DNA from: Autumnicola tepida
GTDB taxonomy: Bacteria > Bacteroidota > Bacteroidia > Flavobacteriales > Flavobacteriaceae
Direction of reading: 5' to 3'
Assembly (NCBI RefSeq): GCF_031846485.1
Contig: NZ_JAVRHQ010000023.1
Span: forward strand, 12,174 to 76,173
DNA: 64,000 nt
Shown here: positions 8,768 through 18,000 of the stretch, in pieces
Layout of the letters: each line of letters starts with the position of its first letter
How positions within the stretch are numbered: position 1 is the stretch's first letter
Program-made: the position numbers and the translations under genes
Notes under the pieces: generated by a model
Told to the model about the DNA's origin: nothing
Databases searched by the model: none
The model's input: only the letters and a program-made list of their open reading frames with translations

Positions 8768-10051
8768 TTATAATTTTTTGTCGCATTTATCCCCAAGAAC
8801 CCCTTTTACATCATAAACAACAGCGTTTTTATCTTTGAGAGAATCAAAATCAAGGTTCAGGAATTCTTTATGTGCCACCGCCAGGACAATAGCCCCAAAT
8901 TTTTTATCTGGCAGGTTCTTAGTAGTTTTTAGCCCATATTCGTGCATGACCTCCTCAGGATCTGCCAAGGGGTCGTAGACCGTAAGATCAGTACCATATT
9001 CTTTCAGGTTTTTTATAACATCTATAACCTTTGTATTTCTAACATCAGGACAGTTTTCTTTAAAGGTCACACCCAAAACAAGCACGTTTGTACCTTTTAC
9101 TTTTTGATCGTTCTGAAGCATTAGCTTCACTACTTCTCCTGCAACATACTGCCCCATCGAATCGTTCATTCTTCTTCCCGCAAGGATAATTTCAGGATGG
9201 TAGCCAATTTCCTGTGCTTTTTGTGCCAGGTAATAAGGATCTACCCCTATACAATGCCCACCCACAAGTCCTGGTTTAAATGGTAGAAAATTCCATTTTG
9301 TTCCTGCAGCTTCCAACACATCTTGTGTGTCAATTCCCATCATATTAAAAATCTTTGCCAGTTCATTAACAAATGCGATATTAATATCCCTTTGGGAATT
9401 CTCAATAACCTTGGCAGCTTCAGCAACTTTAATTGTAGGCGCCAAATGAGTGCCTGCAGTAATAACAGACGCATATAACTCATTGACTTTTTCTCCTGTC
9501 TCTGCCGTAGATCCCGCTGTAACTTTTAGGATTTTCTCTACCGTATGTTCTTTATCGCCGGGGTTAATTCTCTCAGGAGAATATCCTACAAAAAAATCTT
9601 CATTAAATTGAAGTCCGCTGTGTTTTTCCAGTACGGGCACACATTCTTCTTCAGTAACCCCGGGGTAGACGGTGGATTCATAAACTACTACATCACCTTT
9701 CTTTAGTACTTTCCCAACAGTTTCGCTACTTTTATAAAGCGGAGTTAAATCTGGGCGATTGTTCTTATCAACAGGAGTAGGCACCGTAATAATATAATAA
9801 TTGCAGTCCTTAATATCATCCAGGTTTGCCGAACAATACAAACCAGTTGTACCAGATGGTTCCTGCTTTAAAACCGACTGAAGCAATTCATTTTCAACTT
9901 CAAGAGTAGCATCTACTCCATTCATTAATTCCTTCACTCTTTTTTGATTAATATCAAATCCCACTACAGGATATTTTTCTGCAAAAAGCCTTGCCAGAGG
10001 TAATCCCACATAACCAAGCCCAATTACTGCAATCTTTACATCTTTATTCAT
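8768..10051 (-). CDS. UDP-N-acetylhexosamine 6-dehydrogenase (TviB/WbpO type)
   Basis: A 427-residue nucleotide-sugar dehydrogenase. It starts KIAVIGLGYVGLPLARLFAE with the NAD site, has ENSQRDINIAFVNELA in the middle domain, and carries the catalytic cysteine in GGHCIGVDPYYL. The opening and the VYESTVYPGVTEEECVPVLE segment are typical of the TviB/WbpO group, which oxidises UDP-GlcNAc or UDP-GalNAc to the uronic acid. The neighbouring TviC/WbpP-like epimerase supports UDP-GalNAcA as the product, as in Vi antigen and Pseudomonas serotype O6. It is co-transcribed with that gene (30-base gap). The dehydrogenase family is certain; the exact epimer is inferred. Confidence 0.88.
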   Translation of the reverse strand: MNKDVKIAVIGLGYVGLPLARLFAEKYPVVGFDINQKRVKELMNGVDATLEVENELLQSVLKQEPSGTTGLYCSANLDDIKDCNYYIITVPTPVDKNNRPDLTPLYKSSETVGKVLKKGDVVVYESTVYPGVTEEECVPVLEKHSGLQFNEDFFVGYSPERINPGDKEHTVEKILKVTAGSTAETGEKVNELYASVITAGTHLAPTIKVAEAAKVIENSQRDINIAFVNELAKIFNMMGIDTQDVLEAAGTKWNFLPFKPGLVGGHCIGVDPYYLAQKAQEIGYHPEIILAGRRMNDSMGQYVAGEVVKLMLQNDQKVKGTNVLVLGVTFKENCPDVRNTKVIDVIKNLKEYGTDLTVYDPLADPEEVMHEYGLKTTKNLPDKKFGAIVLAVAHKEFLNLDFDSLKDKNAVVYDVKGVLGDKCDKKL

Positions 10052-10081
10052 TATGAAATTTAAATTTCGTAAGAGGTTAAA

Positions 10082-11092
10082 TTATCTCAGGTTATTCCAG
10101 TACCAGTCTACAGCTTCTTTCAACCCTTCTTTAATAGGGAATTCAGGGCTATACCCAAGAAGTTGCTTAGCTTTATCTACAGAAGCCAGGGAATGTGGAA
10201 TATCTCCCGGGCGATTAGGACCATGCTTAACTTCAATCTTTGCTATCTCCTTATCATATTCAGAAAGGAACTTTTTTAAATATTGGGTTAGCTCTACTAA
10301 ATTTGTTCTATCCCCTACAGCCGTGTTATAAATTTGGTTTACAGCTTCGGGATTTTCCACCGTTAAAGCTCTAAGATTCATCTGAATAACATTATCTATA
10401 TAAGTAAAATCGCGGGAATAGGTGCCATCTCCATTTATTACCGGGCTTTCGTGCTTCATAAACTGCATAACGAATTTCGGAATAACAGCAGCATATGCTC
10501 CATTTGGATCCTGTTTTCTTCCGAATACGTTAAAATAACGTAATCCTATAGTGTCCAGATTATAGGCATCATGGAAAATATCGGCGTATAATTCATTGAC
10601 GTATTTAGTAATCGCATATGGAGATAGAGGCTTTCCTATCTTATCTTCTACTTTTGGCAGACTTTCAGAATCTCCATAAGTGGAAGAGCTTGCTGCATAA
10701 ACAAAACGTTTTACCCCGGCATCTCGGGCAGCAACAAGCATGTTTAAAAAGCCAGTAACATTTACTTCATTACTGGTAACAGGATCTTTTAATGAACGCG
10801 GAACCGAACCCAGAGCGGCTTCATGTAAAACATAGTCTTTTTCCTCACAAGCCCTTCCACAGGTTTCTGCATCGCGAATATCCCCTTCTATTAAAGTGAA
10901 GTCGGGATTATTAATAATAGCATCAAGGTTATGCCGGTGGCCGGTAGAAAAATTATCGAGACAGGTAACTTTTGCTCCTAAACCAAGCAAACGTTCGCAT
11001 AGATTAGAACCGATAAAACCGGCTCCTCCGGTAACTAAAACCTGCGTTGAATCCAGCCTGGAATACTGATCTTCACTCATGAAATATTTCAA
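10082..11092 (-). CDS. UDP-N-acetylglucosamine 4-epimerase (TviC/WbpP type)
   Basis: A 336-residue extended SDR. It shows LVTGGAGFIGSNLCERLL, the DNFSTGHRHNLD segment, HEAALGSVPRSLKDP, the catalytic YAITKYVNELYA (YxxxK) and RYFNVFGRKQDPNGAYAAV. This last segment is characteristic of the WbpP/TviC branch, which interconverts UDP-GlcNAc and UDP-GalNAc. A start at the internal Met five (11080) is also possible. It is the first gene of the leftward polysaccharide block, with a 101-base gap to the LacI gene, so an operon promoter probably lies in or before that gap. Together with the next gene it would give UDP-GalNAcA. Confidence 0.88.
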   Translation of the reverse strand: MKYFMSEDQYSRLDSTQVLVTGGAGFIGSNLCERLLGLGAKVTCLDNFSTGHRHNLDAIINNPDFTLIEGDIRDAETCGRACEEKDYVLHEAALGSVPRSLKDPVTSNEVNVTGFLNMLVAARDAGVKRFVYAASSSTYGDSESLPKVEDKIGKPLSPYAITKYVNELYADIFHDAYNLDTIGLRYFNVFGRKQDPNGAYAAVIPKFVMQFMKHESPVINGDGTYSRDFTYIDNVIQMNLRALTVENPEAVNQIYNTAVGDRTNLVELTQYLKKFLSEYDKEIAKIEVKHGPNRPGDIPHSLASVDKAKQLLGYSPEFPIKEGLKEAVDWYWNNLR

Positions 11093-11193
11093 TTTTTAAC
11101 ATTTAGAAAGGCCAAAGATATAATTTCCTTTCTAAGCTAAAGATTTCTCCCTCTTAAAGAAATGCAAAAAATGAAAGAAATATAGATCCTACT

Positions 11194-12201
11194 CTAAAAC
11201 ACGGTCGACTCTAAATGTACCAGTTCAGTATTAATTATTTTTTCTGTGCTTTTATCAGAAAGTAGTTTGCCGTTAAGCCTGTCTATGAGCATTTGCATGG
11301 CATTTTTCCCGACTTCTTCAGGAAACTGCTCAATGTAACTAATGGAAGGAGTTAAAAAACGGGCAACATTTTTAGGTAAAAAACCAATCATCTTTAGGTC
11401 TTCAGGGATACGAATATTATTTTCATACGCCATTCTGTAAACCCGCATTGCGCTCTCAAAATCGGTACAAAGCACTGCTTCCACTTTTTTATTTACAAGA
11501 ATATCATGAATACCATCAATAAGAACCTGTTTTCTTGAAGATGCCGCAATCATGCTCTCCATACCTTCAGCTAAAGCACTTTCATATCCTTTAATTCTTA
11601 GTTTCCCCACTCCCAGGTGATGAATTCCTGAAGCAAGACCAATCTTCTTTATCCCTTTTGAAATTAGCAGATTTGTGGCTTCTGCAAAACTTTTCTCATC
11701 ATCGATTCCCACCTTGTCCACCGGCACATCAATATTTATACGGTCGTACAATACAACCGGAATTTCATACTCCAGGATGCCAAAAATATGATCGTAATTT
11801 CTTGCCCTGTGGGTGGCTTCCGAAATGGCAATTAGCACGCCATCTACAAAGCCGGAAGTAAGCATATCTGTAATTTGCTTTTCCCTTTCCAGGGATTCAT
11901 TGGAAATATAAGTGATTACCTGCAGTCCCTCTTGTTGTGCTTTGGCTTCAATACCAGAGAGAACCTTTGCGAAAAAATTATTGGATATATTTGGAATAAC
12001 CACTCCTATAGTACCGCTTTTACTACTCTTCAAATTTACCGCCACCGGATTTGGCCTGTAGTTGTGCAATGCTGCAAGTTCCTTAACTCTTTCTATGGTT
12101 TTGGGGCTAATTTCTGAACTGTCATTCAGGGCCTTGGAAACTGTAGAAACAGAAACATTTAATAATTTCGCTAATTCCTTGAGGGTTATTTTGTTCTTCA
12201 T
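11194..12201 (-). CDS. LacI/GalR-family transcriptional regulator
   Basis: A 335-residue protein. The N-terminal helix-turn-helix and hinge helix are clear (TLKELAKLLNVSVSTVSKAL, then RPNPVAVNLKSSKSGTIGVV). They are followed by a periplasmic-binding-like sensor domain to the C-terminus. Members repress or activate sugar-use genes in response to a small ligand, often a sugar or sugar phosphate. It points the same way as the polysaccharide genes and sits just upstream, so co-transcription or control of that block is possible, but no operator was identified. Neighbouring catabolic genes are absent, so its target is unknown. The family call is firm. Confidence 0.9.
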   Translation of the reverse strand: MKNKITLKELAKLLNVSVSTVSKALNDSSEISPKTIERVKELAALHNYRPNPVAVNLKSSKSGTIGVVIPNISNNFFAKVLSGIEAKAQQEGLQVITYISNESLEREKQITDMLTSGFVDGVLIAISEATHRARNYDHIFGILEYEIPVVLYDRINIDVPVDKVGIDDEKSFAEATNLLISKGIKKIGLASGIHHLGVGKLRIKGYESALAEGMESMIAASSRKQVLIDGIHDILVNKKVEAVLCTDFESAMRVYRMAYENNIRIPEDLKMIGFLPKNVARFLTPSISYIEQFPEEVGKNAMQMLIDRLNGKLLSDKSTEKIINTELVHLESTVF

Positions 12202-12392
12202 AATTAAGAGTGCAAGAAATAATTCAACAAATTTAGACTATTTCAACTATTTTTTGCGGATTCTATTACCTAAATTTCATATTAATAAACTTAATTTAAT
12301 ATTGTGGATTTCGATTTAATTAAAAATTGAGCCTTTTCCATAAATTAGATTCAGCTCTTTTTTATTATTTTCATCTAAAAATATTATAGATC

Positions 12393-12536
12393 ATGAAGTT
12401 TCTGCACTCCTACTGGTTCTATATTGTTGCTGCAATAATTACTATAGTTGGATTAGTTACAGGCTGGTATTTCTTTCTTCTTTTTGTAATTCCTTTTGGG
12501 TTATTTAATCCTGGGAAGAAAGATAAAGATGAGTAA
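12393..12536 (+). CDS. Small membrane protein, 47 residues
   Basis: A short ORF from ATG at 12393 to TAA at 12534-12536, beginning MKFLHSYWFYIVAAIITIVG. It has one or two hydrophobic stretches (about residues 8-23 and 25-38) and a charged end (KKDKDE). It is preceded by an A/T-rich leader in the style of Bacteroidota starts. No family is recognised. It lies between the divergent LacI gene and a run of stress-type genes (Dps, MscS) on the same strand, so it may be a small envelope-stress protein. Coding status rests on the hydrophobic pattern and clean start and stop. Confidence 0.55.
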   Translation: MKFLHSYWFYIVAAIITIVGLVTGWYFFLLFVIPFGLFNPGKKDKDE

Positions 12537-12626
12537 CAAGTTAAAGTTATACTAAATCATCTTCTTCTCTTGCAAGACAAGCGTCACAGACGTATTTTGA
12601 AATGAATGTTCAAACAAAACCAACTT

Positions 12627-12947
12627 ATGAAACGAAAAGGTACTTTATCGCAAACCCTCAATATGTTGAGACTTGAAGAAGGCTATGAAGAAGACTTCAA
12701 CCTAATCGATAAAAAATTAAAATCTGAAGCTGAAAAAGAAGAGTTTTTATCCCAGGAATTTGTGGTGGATGAGGTTTACAGGTTTGAGGGGCCTTCCAAC
12801 CCGGGGGACGAAGCAGTGTTATATGCTATTAGTACTTCCTCCGGGCGTAAAGGAGTTCTTGTGGATGGATACGATTATTCTTCGGGACAGACCTCTGCAG
12901 AACTTATAAAAAAGCTGGATCTCAAAAAGAATCGACCAATAGATTAA
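12627..12947 (+). CDS. Conserved small protein of unknown function (often mislabelled phosphoribosylpyrophosphate synthetase)
   Basis: A 106-residue protein from the ATG at 12627 (MKRKGTLSQTLNMLRLEEGY); an upstream in-frame ATG at 12606 adds seven residues with no family support. It shows EDFNLIDKKL, VDEVYRFEGPSNPGDEAVLY and KGVLVDGYDYSS. This pattern fits a small Bacteroidota family that databases often name phosphoribosylpyrophosphate synthetase, although at about 100 residues it cannot hold that enzyme's domains. The name should not be taken as function. It is acidic, has no signal peptide, and stands 78 bases upstream of dps, so a role in stress or stationary phase is possible. Confidence 0.75.
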   Translation: MKRKGTLSQTLNMLRLEEGYEEDFNLIDKKLKSEAEKEEFLSQEFVVDEVYRFEGPSNPGDEAVLYAISTSSGRKGVLVDGYDYSSGQTSAELIKKLDLKKNRPID

Positions 12948-12985
12948 TTTTATGATTTCCTCTTTTCCTGCTACAAGGAGTATTG

Positions 12986-12993
12986 TAATTTTG
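12986..12993 (+). promoter_or_regulatory. Putative -7 promoter element of dps
   Basis: TAATTTTG fits the Bacteroidota -7 consensus TAnnTTTG and ends 32 bases before the dps ATG. No convincing -33 TTG was found at the usual spacing. Confidence 0.4.
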
Positions 12994-13025
12994 AATTAAA
13001 ATTTTAAAATCAATAAACAAAAACT

Positions 13026-13517
13026 ATGAGCTATTTAGGTTTAGATAATGGTAAAACAGAAAAAACCGTGGAAGAATTAAATATTCTTTTAGCCGATTAT
13101 CACTTATATTATCAGAAATTAAGAAACTTCCACTGGAATGTAATTGGAAAAAATTTCTTTGACCTGCACGAAAAATTTGAAGAACTTTATGATGATGCAA
13201 AACTAAAGGTTGATGAAATTGCAGAACGAATTCTTACCCTTCGTCATCAGCCAACCAGCAACCTGAGTGATTACCTGAAACTTTCCAGTCTTAAAGAGTC
13301 TAAGAGCGAACTTTCAGACCTTGAAATGATTGAACAGCTACTGGAAGATCACGGTTTACTTCTTACACAAATGAGAAAAGTAGTAAAAACAGCAGAAGAT
13401 GGAGGCGATGAAGGAACCATTGACCTTATTGGAGCCTATATTCGGGAGCTTGAAAAAACCAGCTGGATGCTTGACGCCTGGAAAATGAAAACCACAGAAA
13501 GCCATAAGGCAATATAG
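13026..13517 (+). CDS. dps: Dps-family ferritin-like DNA-protection protein
   Basis: A 163-residue four-helix ferritin-like protein. The ferroxidase-type motif is visible: LRNFHWNVIGKNFFDLHEKF (H in NFHWN and the downstream H and E), then YDDAKLKVDEIAERI. The length is typical of Dps. Such dodecamers oxidise and store iron, using peroxide, and protect DNA during starvation and oxidative stress. The later acidic helix (EQLLEDHGLLLTQMRK) also fits. It lies 18 bases upstream of an MscS-type channel gene on the same strand, so the two may be co-transcribed as a stress unit. Whether this member binds DNA cannot be seen; it has no long lysine-rich tail. Confidence 0.93.
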   Translation: MSYLGLDNGKTEKTVEELNILLADYHLYYQKLRNFHWNVIGKNFFDLHEKFEELYDDAKLKVDEIAERILTLRHQPTSNLSDYLKLSSLKESKSELSDLEMIEQLLEDHGLLLTQMRKVVKTAEDGGDEGTIDLIGAYIRELEKTSWMLDAWKMKTTESHKAI

Positions 13518-13535
13518 GTTGCTAATCCCCCATAA

Positions 13536-14426
13536 ATGTTCGAAAACTTTAGCATAAATGAATCCCTTAACAAGATAGGGACAAAATTGGGCAGTTGGCT
13601 GGATAGTATTATCCTCAATTTGCCCAATTTCCTTTTAGCCATTTTGGTCTTTCTCGTGTTTATTTTTATTGCCAAATATGTTGGCAATTTGATAAACCGG
13701 CTATTAAGAAGAAAAGTAAAGCAGGCTTCCATCCGGGAAATGTCTGTAAAAGTGCTGAAGGCCATAATTATACTTGTAGGTTTTTTTATTGCCCTGGGGC
13801 TGCTCAATCTGGACAAGGTCCTTACTTCTGTCCTGGCTGGTGCCGGGGTGGTTGGTTTGGCAATTGGTTTGGCACTGCAGGGAACATTAAATAATACCTT
13901 TTCCGGGGTTATTTTAAGTTTTCTGCCGCAGCTTCAAATAGGTGACTGGGTAGAAACCAATGGTTTTGCGGGAGAAGTAAAAGAAATCAACCTCAGGAAT
14001 ATTGTTATTAAGCAATCTGACAATAATTATGTAATTATACCAAACGGTAAGATTGTGGAAGAACCATTCAAGAATTTTAGCAGGACGCTGCGTTCACGGG
14101 TAATGCTCAACTGTGGAGTTGCATACAATTCCAACCTGGAATTCGTGCAGGACCTCACTAAAAAAACAATCGCCAATTCCTTCCCTCAAAAGGGGAACGA
14201 AGAAGTGGAGTTTATGTACGAGGAATTCGGGGACAGCTCCATAAATTTCGTGGTGCGTTTCTGGACAGATGTAACTAAAAACAGAGATATTTTAATTGCT
14301 AAAAACAAAGCTGTAATCGAAATTAAGAAGGCTTTTGACGCGAATGATATTAATATCCCATTCCCTATAAGAACTATAGATTTCACCAATAAACTCTCTA
14401 TCCAAAAACCGGAAAAGGAAAGCTAA
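13536..14426 (+). CDS. Small-conductance mechanosensitive channel, MscS family
   Basis: A 296-residue inner-membrane protein. It has about three N-terminal transmembrane helices. The pore helix is glycine/alanine-rich (VLAGAGVVGLAIGLALQGTL) and leads into the MscS beta domain (GDWVETNGFAGEVKEINLRN, then IPNGKIVEEPFKNFSR). This is the minimal MscS layout. The heptamer opens when membrane tension rises and releases solutes on osmotic downshift. It follows dps closely and is followed by a rho-independent terminator at 14454, which supports a dps-mscS transcription unit. Confidence 0.94.
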   Translation: MFENFSINESLNKIGTKLGSWLDSIILNLPNFLLAILVFLVFIFIAKYVGNLINRLLRRKVKQASIREMSVKVLKAIIILVGFFIALGLLNLDKVLTSVLAGAGVVGLAIGLALQGTLNNTFSGVILSFLPQLQIGDWVETNGFAGEVKEINLRNIVIKQSDNNYVIIPNGKIVEEPFKNFSRTLRSRVMLNCGVAYNSNLEFVQDLTKKTIANSFPQKGNEEVEFMYEEFGDSSINFVVRFWTDVTKNRDILIAKNKAVIEIKKAFDANDINIPFPIRTIDFTNKLSIQKPEKES

Positions 14427-14453
14427 AAGTTATTTCTCTTATATAAATTTAAG

Positions 14454-14476
14454 CCCGGAACTTCTCCGGGTTTTTT
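14454..14476 (+). terminator. Rho-independent terminator after mscS
   Basis: Inverted repeat CCCGGA / TCCGGG with a 5-base loop, followed by six T residues, 27 bases after the mscS stop. Confidence 0.75.
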
Positions 14477-14552
14477 CTTGCAAAAATTTAAAACCTGGCC
14501 AGAAGAGGTTCAGGAAAAAATACTTTATTTACAAAAACTTAAATCCTGAAAA

Positions 14553-15008
14553 GTGAAAAATCTAAATTTATTACTATTAATATTCTTATCGGTTACCATT
14601 ACTTCCTGTGCTTTAAAGCCCATTCCTTCTGAACATAATTTAGTTAGAAAAGAAAAAGATGATATTTCACTTTCCGGGCTTGGAAATGGGAAAATATTAG
14701 TCTACAACGATGCCAATATTTTCCATACCGGAGATAATACCGCACGCCTTAATATTCAGCTTGATAATAAAAATTTAGGGCAGTTACGCGCTAAAGACTT
14801 TGTGGTAATTGATTTGGAAAATGGAAAGCATGTGTTTAATATCCGGCATATTGATGTGGTAAATATGAGAAGTGAACATGAAATAAATGTCTCTGATTCT
14901 GTAAAAGTTATAAGGGTAAAACCCACAATTACATCAAATAAACTTGAAATCACAAACCAGCTGCCAAATGATTGGAAGCAATTTCATTACATGAATTCAA
15001 ATAAATAA
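14553..15008 (+). CDS. Small lipoprotein, DUF2846-like
   Basis: A 151-residue protein starting at a GTG. Its N-terminus MKNLNLLLLIFLSVTITSCA is a lipoprotein signal with the acylated cysteine at residue 19. The rest is a beta-rich domain with the order: a strand around ILVYNDANIF, N.QLDNKNLGQL, then DLENGKHVFNIRH. This order resembles the DUF2846 family (an arginine/nucleotide-name domain with 'pG.h' turn). It would sit on the periplasmic side of one of the membranes. It is a single gene between a terminator and a convergent large gene. The domain assignment is tentative and the function unknown. Confidence 0.65.
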   Translation: MKNLNLLLLIFLSVTITSCALKPIPSEHNLVRKEKDDISLSGLGNGKILVYNDANIFHTGDNTARLNIQLDNKNLGQLRAKDFVVIDLENGKHVFNIRHIDVVNMRSEHEINVSDSVKVIRVKPTITSNKLEITNQLPNDWKQFHYMNSNK

Positions 15009-15081
15009 AATTATTATTTCTGTATAGCCATCAATTTGTTTTAGGCAGATATGTTTATTCTGCTATTCCTTTTAACTCACT

Positions 15082-18000
15082 CTAAAACCTAAAATCCAGT
15101 CCGAAGGAAAACCGTGCTCCTTCAGATCCTGAAAAAAGACTGAAGGTACCATTAATAGCATCGGCGCTGTTTATCCATAAGCCGCCGCCATAGCTGTCAT
15201 GCCAGCGGGAACTATCTTCAAAATCATTCCAAACCCTTCCTAAATCATAACCTCCAAAGATGCCGATCTGGAATGGCAAAAATCCTGTTTTAAACTGATC
15301 AAAACTATAGCGCAGGTCACCACCGGTTGCAAAAGCTGTTTTCCCGGTAAACCTTTCTTGGCGGTAACCTCTTAAGCCACTATCACCTCCCAGTTGGGCA
15401 GCCTGGTAAAATTCATAATCATCCCCAATATTCATATGAGCCTGGACATGCGTTTTAAGTACAACCTTCCGGTTTCTGGTAAGGGCATTATAGAATCCCA
15501 GGTAAGGCTTAAAATATCCAAAATGCTTATCGGTTTGTGCAGTATTCATCTTGCCTCCAAGATTCAGCACAAAACGCATTCCTCGAGTTGGGTTTAACCG
15601 GTTATCGTAACTTTCGTACTTATAAGTTGCATCCAGACCGCCAAAATAATTCCAATCAAAGAAATTGGCATCTTCAGGATAATTTTCGGTAACAAAACGC
15701 TCCGGAGTAGCATCTACTTTTACGGCTTCAAAATTTGCCATCCAGGCAAAATAGCTTCCAAAGGGCGTACTGTTAACAAAGCCGAAATCTGCACCAATCC
15801 GGCTTATTCTTACCCTGTTATAATCCATTCCACGGGAATCTTCATAATTAGTGGTTTCATTGCCGAAGCCAAAGAAATTAGTGGAATAGTTAGGGCTGGT
15901 AAAGTGCGCCCCCACCTGCAGGTTGTAATTGCCAATAATATTGGCAAATTCTCCCTGATAGTTAAGGTCAAAACCTCCGGTGGCAAAATAAATGCCACCA
16001 CCAAGCGTGTGCCTGGAGGTGAAAGGATTTCTTTTAAATCCGTAAACGGAATACACCGTTTCCATTCCTATCTTAAAACCCTGGTCTGGATTATATCCAA
16101 AAGCAGGGATTATGCTGGCAGATTTATAGTTCTTCTTATTCTTATCGTAGGTATTAATATCGTACTTATCTGTAAAACGGAATTTAGCATTGGCTCCTTC
16201 CTTAATAGTGTTCGGCTTCGATTTATGGTCGTATATCTTCAGCTTTTCTTTATTGCAGATGGTGTATATATCATTATTCTGCCCTCCAATAATACGTACA
16301 TAAATATAATTATCACCATCCCCTTCCACAGTTATCTCATCGTCATCATCCAGCGCATAGATCCAAATATCTTTGGTTTCTTTTTTATCGTAAATTTTAT
16401 CGCTAAGAATGTCTGCTCTTTCCCCGTCTTTATTTCTGAAAATGGTGACTCTTGTTTTTCCTTCAGGCATACGGGTAACATCCACAAAATCATCTTTATC
16501 TGTTCCTGTCACAATCGCCAGTTTAGCAAATTGCTCATAATATCTTTCAGCAATATCCACAATATTATCCCTTCTGCCTTTCACTTTTTCTATGAGATCC
16601 TCTGTGGCTTCTCCCTGGGTTTCCGGAGGCAGTTTAGAAAAAGCTTTTTCTATTATCTCATTGGTAACATGCTCTTTTATATATTTTGCCTGTTCCAGCC
16701 ATGCCTGCCTTCCTGTATTCTGAAGAAGTGACCTGTCCAGGCCAGTGGCTGAAATATTGAACCACTGTACATTATTGAGATCTGCTCCATAAACAGCAAA
16801 CTGATTGGCAAATCCCGCCAGTGCTCTTAATGTTCCAAAAAAGGCACCGTCAAAATTTGAAAAAACCTGGTCCCTGTCCCTGGGAATGGGTTCAAAAAGA
16901 CGGCTACCATCTTCCTGCTCTATTTCTGCCCATCTCCACTGGTCCTGGTGCCGGTCCCAGTCCCCAATAAGCATATCAAAGATCCTTGCCCGCACATATG
17001 CCGACTCGTCCAGGGAATATTTTTCATCTCGCCTCAACCTCTCAAACATGTCGGCAGTACTTACAATATCATGGTTGGGACTCCAGAAATTTTCATAACC
17101 AAGCCAGTTTTCTTCTGGCCGTTCTACCAGCATATAAACTTCGTCCCCATGCTGCGCATTAAATTTCCCCAGCTTTTTTTGCTTTGGCAAGTAAAATAAT
17201 TGGGGATTAGTATGTGCCACTCCGGCAGCTTCCGAAAGGGTGGGAATTGCCAAAAAAGCGTATGGATGCGCCGCGGTGTAAAAATCTTTAACCAGGTTTT
17301 CGGCAACGGTGTTATCCAGTTCACTTTCTATAGGACGATCTTTATACGCCACGGTTTGCAGGAACTGGATAGCTTCTTTTCTTATCCTCCGGAAGTTATA
17401 TTCCCTGCCCAAGGAGTCTTTAACCCTTAAAGATAAAGTTTGGTGGCCGCCTCCTGCACGCACCGGTTCCAGACCGCCATACAACGTATCCAGGTCTGCC
17501 ACACGAAACTGGATATCTTTACCATAAAGTTCGCGGTAACGCTCTCCCCACAAAGTCCGGAAAGTAGCTCCTTTATCTGTTTCTTCTTTGGGATAAACCG
17601 AAGTAGTAAAACGTTCCGGAAAATGTTCGGGCAGGACGGAAGCATCATAATATTCAGGTACAGGAAAAATTTCCTTTTGATAATAAAGCTTCGGCTTATT
17701 GTTTTCATTTCCGTAGAAACTAATCCAGGAGGAGCCATCTTCAAAGACATCCAGAACCGCAAATCCCTGCCCCTGGTATGCAAATAATCCTGTATTACTT
17801 AAGGTTACATACGAAGCTTTAGAGCCCGATCCCGCAACGACCTGCTTGATATTATTATCTTCAATATACTGAAGGGAATGCTCGTGCCCCGATACAAATA
17901 TTAGCCGTTCTGCCTGCTGGGCCAGCGTGGTGAGCCGCTGCACCATAGCTTTGTAACGCTCATTCTGGGCATCCTGTATAGACACACCACCCGTTGTGCG

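Noticed and set aside
12606..12947. Phosphoribosylpyrophosphate synthetase
   Set aside because: About 106 residues is far too short, and no PRPP-binding motif is visible; the name is a database habit.
15904..16731. Long open frame on the plus strand inside the metallophosphoesterase gene
   Set aside because: It lies antisense to a well-supported coding region, has no recognised domain, and its hydrophobic composition is what the complementary frame of beta-barrel coding gives.
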